Origin: QHVT01 sp036389275
Lineage (GTDB): Bacteria; Acidobacteriota; Thermoanaerobaculia; Gp7-AA8
Assembly: GCA_036389275.1 (NCBI GenBank)
Contig: DASVQE010000025.1
Location: 1 to 64,000 of the forward strand
Direction: 5' to 3'
Length of the DNA stretch: 64,000 bases
Made by a program: the position numbers and the translations under genes. How positions within the stretch are numbered: the stretch's first letter is position 1; each line of letters opens with the position of its first letter. Under the pieces are notes generated by a model. The model saw only the letters and a list, made by a program, of their open reading frames with translations. It searched no databases and was not told where the DNA came from. Shown here in pieces: positions 25,297 to 32,431 of this stretch.

Positions 25297-28005
25297 ATGA
25301 CGACGATTCCGCCGACGCCCGATCCGAGTCCCGCGCCGGTGCCGCGCGCGCGCCGCAGAATGCCGGCGCGCCGCACCGTCTTCCGCGTCATCTCCTGGAC
25401 CGTCGGCGCGCTGCTGCTGGTGCTGCTGGTCCTCGGCATCTGGATCTACCGCTCCGCGGTGGGCCGCTTCCAGGTGCGCAAGCTGCGGCTGCCTACGCGC
25501 ATCTACGCCGACTACACGCCGCTCGCGCCGGGCACCGGCCTGGCCGGCGACGACCTGCTCGAGAAGCTCGACCGCCTCGGCTATCGCGAAGTGGAGCGCC
25601 TCGAAAAACCGGGCGACTACACGCGTACCAACGGCGGCGTCGACATCTACACGCGCGCTTTCCGCCATCCGCCGACGGGCGACTACGCGGCGCAGCCGGT
25701 GCGCGTGCTGTTCACGCGCAACGTCATCGACTCGGTGGTCTCGCTGCGCGAGGCGCGTCCGCTCGACCGCGCCGCGCTCGAGCCGGAGCTGCTCACGTCG
25801 GTGCTCAGCGAACAGCTCGAGAACCGCAGTCCGGTCACGCTCGAACAGGTGCCGCAGATCCTGCAGGACGCGGTGGTCGTCACCGAGGATGTGCGGTTCT
25901 GGCGGCATCCCGGCGTCGACCCGTTCGGCATCCTGCGCGCGGTCTTCCGCAACGTCAAAGCGGGCGGCGTCTCCGAAGGTGCGTCGACGCTCACGCAGCA
26001 GCTCGTGAAGAACTACTACCTCACCAGCGAGCGCACGTTCAAACGGAAGATCATCGAAGCGTTCATGGCGGTGATCCTCGACGCGCGTTACTCGAAGCGC
26101 GAGATTCTCGAGGCGTATCTCAACGACATCTACCTCGGGCGCAACCGCTCGATCTCGATCCTCGGCGTCGGCGAAGCATCGCGCTTCTACTTCGGCAAGC
26201 CGGTCTCCGAGCTGACCATCCCCGAGGCGGCGCTGCTGGCCGGCATGATCCGCAGCCCGAACAACTACTCGCCCTTCAACAACCCCGAGCTGGCCATGCG
26301 CCGGCGCAACACCGTGCTGCAACTGATGCTGAAGGAAAAGAAGATCAATCAGCAGCAGTACGACGCGGCGCACGCGGCGAAGCTGCCGCGCAAGCCGTTC
26401 CGGCAGAAGACCGGCCTCGGCTCGATCCCGTACTACGTTGACCGCGTGCTGCAGGAGCTGCAGACCGACTACGGCATCGAAGACGTCAAAGGGCGCGGGC
26501 TGAAGATCTACACCGCCATCGACCTGACGGCGCAGGACGCCGCCACGCGCGTGGTCGAGTCGAGCCTGCAGTCGATCGAGAAATCGAGCAAACGGCTGCG
26601 CAATCACGAGCCGTCGCTGCAGGCCGCGCTGATCGACGTCGACGTGCCGACGGGCGAGATCCGCGCGCTGGTCGGCGGCCGCAACTACGAGCGCAGCCAG
26701 TTCAATCGCGCGCTGAAATCGAAGCGGCTGGTCGGCTCGCTCTTCAAGCCGTTCGTCTATCTGACCGCGTTCGAGCCGAGCCTGTCGAATCAGAACATCA
26801 CGCCGGCCACGATGGTCAGCGACACGCGCTTCGTGCTCAAGCGCCGCTGGTCGGAAGACTGGTCGCCGCGCAACTACGACGGGCGCTACATGGGCAACGT
26901 GACGGTGCGCATGGCGCTCGAGAACTCGCTCAACTCCGCTTCGGTGCGCATCGGCCTGGCGTGCGGCATCGAGCCGATTCTGAAGACGGCGAAGACTCTC
27001 GGCGTCGACACGGAGCTCGACGACGACAATCCGTCGATCATCCTCGGCGCGGTCGGCATTCCGCCGATCGAGATGGCCGCGGCCTATTCGACGATCGCGC
27101 GCCAGGGCGCGCGCATGCCGCTGCGCACGATCCGCTACGTCACCGACGATCGCGGACGCCGGCTCGACGGAGCAGGCGAGGCGAAGCCGGTGCAGGTCTT
27201 TCCGCAACGCGACGTCTATCTGCTCACGCACGTGATGGAAGGCGTGGTGAACCGCGGCACGGCGGCGGTGTCGCGCTCAATGGGCTTCCGCAAAGTCGCC
27301 GCCGGCAAGACCGGCACGACGAATGACAAGCGCGATGCGTGGTTCATCGGCTTCACGCCGCAGACGCTGACGCTGACCTGGGTCGGTTTCGATGACAACG
27401 ATCCGACGGGACTCTCGGGCGGCGAGGCGGCGGTGCCGATGTGGACGCGCTTCATGCTCGCCGCGACCGCGGGCCAGCGAGATGCGGCGTTCGCCGTGCC
27501 GGGCGGCGTGGTCTTCGGTGATGTCGACAAGAGCAGCGGCGGACTGGCGACGCCGAATTGCCCGGCGAACATGATCGTGCACGAGGCGTTCAAGAGCGGC
27601 ACGGAGCCGACGCAGCCTTGTCCGCTGCACAACACGGCCACGCCGGCGCTGCAGGTGCCGATGTACGACGAGTTCGGCAATCTGATCACCACGCAAACGG
27701 ATACGGCCATGCAGCCGCCGCCGTCGCCGGTACCGACCGACACCGGCGCGCCGTCGCAGCCCGACTCGACGCTGACCGGCGGCATCTTCCGTCCCGACAA
27801 CAACCCGACGCCGCCACCAGCGCCGACGTCGACCGGCACCACCACGCGCGAGCCCGCGCCGCCGCCGGACACGGACACGAACGCGGAGCCGCCGCCGACG
27901 CAGACGGACACCGAGGGTGGGAACGACGGGAGGCCTCCGGCGGCTGGGGCCGAGGGCCCCAGACCCCATTTGCTTGGCCTAGCCTCCGCGACACTACCTG
28001 CCTAG
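25297..28005 (+). CDS. Class A penicillin-binding protein (PBP1), bifunctional; C-terminus replaced by repeat
   Basis: 902 aa. Short cytoplasmic tail, TM at 30-52, a UB2H-like region (60-150), then the GT51 glycosyltransferase with E197 (VVTEDVRFW) and GASTLTQQLVKNYYL at 228-242. The transpeptidase domain has S481-L-F-K484, S544-L-N546 and K671-T-G673. It polymerises and cross-links peptidoglycan at the inner membrane. The C-terminal 120 residues are proline/threonine-rich and disordered. The last 27 residues and the TAG (28003-28005) lie inside palindromic repeat copy B, so the native C-terminus was probably longer or different; enzymatic domains are intact. Confidence 0.95.
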   Translation: MTTIPPTPDPSPAPVPRARRRMPARRTVFRVISWTVGALLLVLLVLGIWIYRSAVGRFQVRKLRLPTRIYADYTPLAPGTGLAGDDLLEKLDRLGYREVERLEKPGDYTRTNGGVDIYTRAFRHPPTGDYAAQPVRVLFTRNVIDSVVSLREARPLDRAALEPELLTSVLSEQLENRSPVTLEQVPQILQDAVVVTEDVRFWRHPGVDPFGILRAVFRNVKAGGVSEGASTLTQQLVKNYYLTSERTFKRKIIEAFMAVILDARYSKREILEAYLNDIYLGRNRSISILGVGEASRFYFGKPVSELTIPEAALLAGMIRSPNNYSPFNNPELAMRRRNTVLQLMLKEKKINQQQYDAAHAAKLPRKPFRQKTGLGSIPYYVDRVLQELQTDYGIEDVKGRGLKIYTAIDLTAQDAATRVVESSLQSIEKSSKRLRNHEPSLQAALIDVDVPTGEIRALVGGRNYERSQFNRALKSKRLVGSLFKPFVYLTAFEPSLSNQNITPATMVSDTRFVLKRRWSEDWSPRNYDGRYMGNVTVRMALENSLNSASVRIGLACGIEPILKTAKTLGVDTELDDDNPSIILGAVGIPPIEMAAAYSTIARQGARMPLRTIRYVTDDRGRRLDGAGEAKPVQVFPQRDVYLLTHVMEGVVNRGTAAVSRSMGFRKVAAGKTGTTNDKRDAWFIGFTPQTLTLTWVGFDDNDPTGLSGGEAAVPMWTRFMLAATAGQRDAAFAVPGGVVFGDVDKSSGGLATPNCPANMIVHEAFKSGTEPTQPCPLHNTATPALQVPMYDEFGNLITTQTDTAMQPPPSPVPTDTGAPSQPDSTLTGGIFRPDNNPTPPPAPTSTGTTTREPAPPPDTDTNAEPPPTQTDTEGGNDGRPPAAGAEGPRPHLLGLASATLPA

Positions 28006-28085
28006 CTCGCGACACTGTGTCGCGGAGGCTAGGCCAACCAATGGGGGTCTGGGGCCCTCGGCCCCAGCCGCCGGAGGCCCCCGGT
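27924..28085. repeat. Large nested palindromic repeat, copy B (complete)
   Basis: About 160 bp. The inner stem is a perfect 21-bp pair (27974-27994 with 28017-28037) around a 22-nt loop. Outer arms (27925-27968 and 28038-28085) are inverted copies, each containing the small hairpin GGGGCCGAGGGCCCC. The right half and core match copy A at the left edge almost base for base; the loops differ. The element starts inside the PBP coding sequence and supplies its stop. No open frame or transposase is inside, so it is a non-autonomous element or structural repeat. Confidence 0.88.
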
Positions 28086-28097
28086 CATCCCCATTCG

Positions 28098-28127
28098 TTG
28101 AGCCGCTCTAACCTTCGTTCGTATACT
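28098..28127 (+). promoter_or_regulatory. Sigma-70-like promoter of the S10 peptidase gene
   Basis: TTGAGC (28098-28103) and TATACT (28122-28127) separated by 18 nt, directly after palindromic repeat copy B. Transcription would start near 28134 and give a 25-nt leader with GAAAGGG 8 nt before the ATG at 28159. Confidence 0.6.
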
Positions 28128-28158
28128 GGCGTCCATATCGTTCGAAAGGGTTTCCTGC

Positions 28159-29727
28159 ATGAATCGATCGTCGTTCGCGCGCGCTGGCGCGCTGCTCGTC
28201 GCTTTGCTTTTCTCGATGCCGCTGTTTGCGGCAGACGCAAAACCGGCCGACGCCAAACCGGCTGAGAACAAACCGGCCGAGAAGCCGCCGGAGCCGCTGA
28301 AGTTCGTGCGGCAGCATCGGATGCGCCTCGGCTCGGAGGATGTGGCGTACACCACGAATGCCGAGGAGATTTTTTTAAAGGACGCGGCCGGCAAGAACAC
28401 GGCGAGCTTCTTCACCATCGCCTATCTGAAGGACGGCGCGCGCGCCGAGGAGCGGCCGATCACGTTCGTGTTCAACGGAGGCCCCGGCTCCGCGTCGATC
28501 TGGCTCCACTTCGGGCTGGTCGGTCCGCGCGTGATCGACATCCCGAGCGATGCCTCCGATCCGGGCGCGCCGCCGTATCGCCTGCGCGACAACCCGACCT
28601 CGATCTTCCGCGCGACCGATCTTGTGTTCGTCGATCCGATCGGCACCGGCTACAGCCACGCCCTCGGCGAGAAGAAGGATGAGGACTACTGGGGCTTCGA
28701 CGAAGACGCCGACTCGGTGGCCGACTTCATTCGCGCCTTCATCACCGCGCACAATCGCTGGAACTCGCCGAAGTACATCCTCGGCGAGAGCTACGGCGGC
28801 ATCCGCTCCTCGATGCTCGTGCCGCGCGTGCAGAACGACTACGGCGTCGGGCTCAACGGCGTGATCCTGATCTCGCCGGCGCTGAACATGGGCACGCTGC
28901 CGTTCTACACCGCCGGCAACGACGTCGTCTTCTCGACGCACCTGCCGGCGCTCGCCGCCACGGCCTACTACCATCACAAGCTGCCCGACCAGTGGCCGAG
29001 CCTCGAGGCGCTGCTGCGCGAGGCGGAGAAGTTCGCCGGCTCGGAGTACCTGACCGCGCTCTTCCAGGGCGACAAGCTGCCGCAGGCCGACCGGCAGCGC
29101 ATCGCCGCGCAACTGCGCCGCTTCACCGGCCTCTCCGAGCAGTACATCCTCCGCAGCGACCTGCGCATCAACGCCATCCGCTTCACCAAGGAGCTGCTGC
29201 GCGACGAAGGGAAGTCGGTCGGATTGCTCGACGGCCGCTACGCGCAGGACGAGCTCGACGACGCGGCGGAGTATCCCGACAGCGACCCGTTCAACGCCAA
29301 GACGAACTCGATCTACATTGCGCTCTTCCAGAACTATCTGCACGACGATCTCGGCGTCGAGACCGATCGCCGCTACATCCCGCAGAGCACGGAGGCGAAC
29401 CGGAACTGGAAGCGGCCGGCCAACCGCCGCGGCGCGTTCAGCGGCTTCGTCGACGTCACCGGCGCGCTGGCGCAGGGCACGAAGGACAACGAGGCGCTGC
29501 GCGTCTTCGCCGCGGCCGGCTATCACGACCTGACCACGTCGTACTTTGCGACGCGCTACATGCTCGAGCACAGCGGCATCGACTCCGCGCGCCTGCAGAT
29601 CAAGGACTACCTCGGCGGGCACATGATGTATCTCTACCGCCCGTCGGGCGACGAGCTGTCGAACGACATCGTCGCCTTCATCAACGGCGGCACGCGCGCC
29701 GCCGCGGCGACGAAGGCTGTGAAGTAG
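28159..29727 (+). CDS. Secreted S10 family serine carboxypeptidase
   Basis: 522 aa with signal peptide (cleaved near MPLFA, residue 24), followed by a repetitive KPAD/KPAE linker. The peptidase domain has the oxyanion motif FNGGPGSASIWLHFGLVGP, nucleophile S211 in GESYGG, and a late GHMMYL holding the catalytic His. Length and motifs match bacterial S10 carboxypeptidases, which remove C-terminal residues from peptides in the periplasm. It has its own promoter and is monocistronic. Confidence 0.93.
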   Translation: MNRSSFARAGALLVALLFSMPLFAADAKPADAKPAENKPAEKPPEPLKFVRQHRMRLGSEDVAYTTNAEEIFLKDAAGKNTASFFTIAYLKDGARAEERPITFVFNGGPGSASIWLHFGLVGPRVIDIPSDASDPGAPPYRLRDNPTSIFRATDLVFVDPIGTGYSHALGEKKDEDYWGFDEDADSVADFIRAFITAHNRWNSPKYILGESYGGIRSSMLVPRVQNDYGVGLNGVILISPALNMGTLPFYTAGNDVVFSTHLPALAATAYYHHKLPDQWPSLEALLREAEKFAGSEYLTALFQGDKLPQADRQRIAAQLRRFTGLSEQYILRSDLRINAIRFTKELLRDEGKSVGLLDGRYAQDELDDAAEYPDSDPFNAKTNSIYIALFQNYLHDDLGVETDRRYIPQSTEANRNWKRPANRRGAFSGFVDVTGALAQGTKDNEALRVFAAAGYHDLTTSYFATRYMLEHSGIDSARLQIKDYLGGHMMYLYRPSGDELSNDIVAFINGGTRAAAATKAVK

Positions 29728-29754
29728 ATCCCTCGCGGACCGTCGCGCGCGAGC

Positions 29755-30270
29755 TCACTCGAGTGAGTCGCGCGTGACGGTCTGCACGTCGGGAAAGTCG
29801 GGGCGGTCGCCGGTGATCATGCCCTTCACCAGCTCGAACAGGATCACCGCCTGCGGCTTGTTCAGCTCGAGGTAGTGCGCTTCGTCGATGTCGATGGCGA
29901 TCAGCACCATGCGCGGATCGTCGGGACCGCCGTTCTCCGCGCCGCCCTTGTCTTCGAACCAGGCGCGCCAGTCGGGGCGATAGAGCTCGCGGATCTTCGA
30001 ACGGTCGTCGACGACGCGCGCGCGTCCCGAGACCGAGATCCATTCGCGTGTGCGGTCTTTGTAGTAGGCGAGGTTGACCGCGGGCGACGCGGCGATCTCG
30101 GCGATCTTCGGACTGCTCTTCTCGGTGACGAACCAGAGGTCCGCGCCGTCGGCAAACGCCTGCGTCGCCATCGGTCGCGAGACCAGCATCCCGTCCGCCC
30201 GCCGCGTCGTCAGCATCGCCACCTCGAGATCCTCGACGAGCTTGCGAAATCGTTCCAGTGTCTTGCTCAT
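29755..30270 (-). CDS. Pyridoxamine-5'-phosphate-oxidase-like (general stress protein 26) FMN-binding protein
   Basis: 171 aa from the ATG at 30270; a GTG 18 nt upstream is possible. Split-barrel fold signature: VAMLTTRRADGMLVSRPMAT, DLWFVTEKSSPKIAEIAASP, VNLAYYKDRTREWISVSGRA. Members bind FMN or F420-type flavins and act in stress response or cofactor redox; substrate unknown. Divergent from the decayed TonB-like gene. Confidence 0.85.
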   Translation of the reverse strand: MSKTLERFRKLVEDLEVAMLTTRRADGMLVSRPMATQAFADGADLWFVTEKSSPKIAEIAASPAVNLAYYKDRTREWISVSGRARVVDDRSKIRELYRPDWRAWFEDKGGAENGGPDDPRMVLIAIDIDEAHYLELNKPQAVILFELVKGMITGDRPDFPDVQTVTRDSLE

Positions 30271-30301
30271 GCGGCGACGACGGAGCACGTATCATTCCCG
30301 C

Positions 30302-30846
30302 ATGCGGATGCGCACTGCCGTGGTGATGGCGATCCTGATGTACGGAATGCCTGCATTGGCATGTTCGGCGCTTCGCGATCGTGCGCGTGCATGACATCCC
30401 GACTAGGAGAGTGAGCTCGCGGCGAACGTCCTGCGAGACGACGAGAGGCGGCCGGAGCCGACGGAGATCGGCGCTATAAATTAGAAGGACGGCGGCTGCT
30501 GGGCGTCATCACGTTCGACGGTGGCGATGGTCACGAGAACGACACGCGCGTAGTGGTGGTCGTGCGCGGCCGGCGCGGAGCGGCGCCGGCGATGCGGCGC
30601 GTGTCGATTCGGAGGAGCTGCTGCGCGAGGCGCGGCACGCGCCGCTGCCCGACTCCCGGACCTCGTTGACGACGCGCCTGCGCGCCGTTCGGACTCGCCG
30701 AGGCGGCGGCGAGCGCGATCCGGCAGTGGACGTTCGCGAGGCGAGGCAAGCCGTTCACCGGCGAACTGCTCGTCCACTTTGAGGACGTGCCGCCGGAGTC
30801 GCTATCATTGCCGCATGTCGGACGAAGAGAAGAAGAGCGTCAGTGA
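30302..30846 (+). pseudogene. Decayed TonB C-terminal-domain gene
   Basis: This otherwise gene-free stretch holds debris. A 30-codon frame at 30302-30394 begins with a signal-like MRMRTAVVMAILMYGMPALA. Further on, frame +1 reads EGRRLLGVITFDGG (from 30484) and VVVVVRGRRGAAPAMRRVSI, hits TGA at 30667, then resumes as AEAAASAIRQWTFARRGKPF and TGELLVHFEDV (30700-30797), a TonB-C end. Stops at 30412 and 30667 and unmatched frames indicate several indels. The -10-like TATCAT 6 nt before the first ATG is still intact. Alternatively the first frame is an independent small peptide. Confidence 0.4.
30779..30808 (+). promoter_or_regulatory. Promoter giving a leaderless start for the 30815 gene
   Basis: TTGAGG (30779-30784), an 18-nt spacer and TATCAT (30803-30808) end 6 nt before the ATG. 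The stretch TATCATTGCCGCATG differs by one base from TATCATTCCCGCATG at 30290-30304. Confidence 0.5.
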
Positions 30847-31111
30847 GTCGCTGCGCGACTGGGGGATCGACGTCGACAGGTTCGAGGAGCGCGCCAAGGA
30901 GTCGCTGCAGAATGCGCGCGGAGATCTGAGCGAGATCAGCGGGACGTTGCGTCACGCGCTGATCGAAGCGAAGGACGTGCTGGTCGGGCTGCAGGCGAAC
31001 GGCGCGCCGGTGGCGGCGGAGCTCAAGGGCGGGTTCGAGCGCGCCTGGCAGGAGATCGAGCGCGCGTTCCGCGCGGCGCGTGAACGGGCGCGGCGCGACG
31101 ACTCCGCGTAG
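30815..31111 (+). CDS. Hypothetical small charged helical protein
   Basis: 98 aa, cytoplasmic, strongly charged and helical (MSDEEKKSVSESLRDWGIDV; RFEERAKESLQNARGDLSEI; FERAWQEIERAFRAARERAR). No Cys, no signal, no TM. A coiled coil or amphipathic helix bundle is likely. The start is the ATG just after the TATCAT promoter. Convergent with the Ser/Thr kinase 4 nt away. No recognised family. Confidence 0.65.
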   Translation: MSDEEKKSVSESLRDWGIDVDRFEERAKESLQNARGDLSEISGTLRHALIEAKDVLVGLQANGAPVAAELKGGFERAWQEIERAFRAARERARRDDSA

Positions 31112-31114
31112 CGA

Positions 31115-32410
31115 CTACGCCGTCCGTTCCACCAGGCGCTCGATCTGCCCCACGTCGAGCGGCTTGTAGAGCAGGCCGGCCACGACGTCTTCGTCGGCGG
31201 CGCTGAGCTTCTGGTTCTGCACGCCCGTCACCACGAAGATGCGCGGCGCGCGGCGGCCGCTGCGGGTGCGCAGGAAATCGAGCACGCCCCAACCGTCGAC
31301 GCGCGGCATCAGCAGGTCGACGAACACCAGTGCGTACTCGTTCTGCTTGAGCAGCTTCACGGCGTCCGCGCCGTTCGCCGCCTCGTCCACCGTGAACTTG
31401 TAGCGCTCGAGAATGCTGCCGAGGAGAAAGCGGGTGGCGGGATCGTCATCGGCGACGAGCGCGCGCACGCCCGACTTTGCCGGCGCCGGCGTCGGCGCGG
31501 GCGTCGGGTTCTTCGCCGCCTGCATCACCGCGATCGCCTTCGGGTCCGACTTCGCCACCGACAGCGTCGGCACCTGCGACTGCCGCGCGCGGCTCGGATC
31601 GCGCTGCAGCGTGGCCTGCAGCGCGGCGCGCAGCTCGTCGCAGTTCTGGAAGCGGTCTTCCGGCTGCTTCTGCATGCAGCGCCGCACGATGTCGCGCAGC
31701 TCCCGGGTGATCCCCACCGCCACCGTGGCGATGTCCGGCGGGTCGTTCATCACGATCTTGAGCAGCACCTCGGTCACGGCCGTCCCGCTGAACGGCTTCT
31801 CCGCTGATAGCATCTCGTACAGCACCACGCCCAGCGAGAAGATGTCCGTGCGCGCGTCGATCGGCCGCCCCATGGCCTGCTCCGGCGACATGTAATGCGG
31901 CGTGCCGACCACCATCCCGCCTTGGGTCAGCCCCGGATCGGCCGTGCCGCCGATGTGCTTGGCCACGCCGAAGTCGAGCACCTTCACCAGGCGCGGCGAC
32001 ACCAGGATGTTGTCGGGCTTCACGTCGCGGTGCACGATCCCTTTGGAGTGCGCCTCCGACAGCCCGTCCGCCACATGCGCGGCGATGCGCACCGCATCAG
32101 CCGGCACCAGCGGACCGCGCGCGATCATCGACGTCACCGGCTCGCCCTCGATCAGCTCCATGGCGATGAACAGCGTGTCGTCGACTTCCTCGATGCTGTA
32201 GATCGTGGCGATGTTCGGATGATTGAGCTGCGCGACCGTGCGCGCCTCGCGCAGGAAGCGCTCCTTCCACTCCGGATCGTTGGCCAGCGTGGTCGGCAGG
32301 ATCTTGATGGCCACCTGCCGCAACAGCTTCTTGTCCTCGGCGCGCCAGACCTCGCCCATGCCGCCGGCGCCGAGTCGACTGATGAGGCGATAGTTCCCGA
32401 GATCCGTCAT
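31115..32410 (-). CDS. Ser/Thr protein kinase with C-terminal receiver domain
   Basis: 431 aa, soluble. Hanks-type kinase at residues 7-265: GAGGMGEVWR glycine loop, K36 in VAIKIL, H127-R-D129-V-K-P-D-N catalytic loop, DFG 146-148 and GTPHYMSPEQ. After an Ala/Pro linker comes a receiver domain (about 315-430) with the acidic pair in VADDD, phospho-acceptor D365 in VFVDLLMP and K416 in YKP. Most bacterial kinases of this type carry PASTA or TPR parts; a terminal receiver puts the kinase under two-component control. It is directly downstream of a hybrid histidine kinase (21 nt gap), a plausible phosphodonor. Confidence 0.93.
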   Translation of the reverse strand: MTDLGNYRLISRLGAGGMGEVWRAEDKKLLRQVAIKILPTTLANDPEWKERFLREARTVAQLNHPNIATIYSIEEVDDTLFIAMELIEGEPVTSMIARGPLVPADAVRIAAHVADGLSEAHSKGIVHRDVKPDNILVSPRLVKVLDFGVAKHIGGTADPGLTQGGMVVGTPHYMSPEQAMGRPIDARTDIFSLGVVLYEMLSAEKPFSGTAVTEVLLKIVMNDPPDIATVAVGITRELRDIVRRCMQKQPEDRFQNCDELRAALQATLQRDPSRARQSQVPTLSVAKSDPKAIAVMQAAKNPTPAPTPAPAKSGVRALVADDDPATRFLLGSILERYKFTVDEAANGADAVKLLKQNEYALVFVDLLMPRVDGWGVLDFLRTRSGRRAPRIFVVTGVQNQKLSAADEDVVAGLLYKPLDVGQIERLVERTA

Positions 32411-32431
32411 GAGGGTGCGGTCAACGATACA

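Noticed and set aside
24577..27231. 884-aa minus-strand frame opposite pgeF and the PBP
   Set aside because: Arg/Val/Asp/His-rich shadow composition; plus-strand genes are unambiguous.
27924..28085. Insertion sequence or attachment site
   Set aside because: No transposase, integrase, tRNA or visible target duplication; treated as a palindromic repeat instead.
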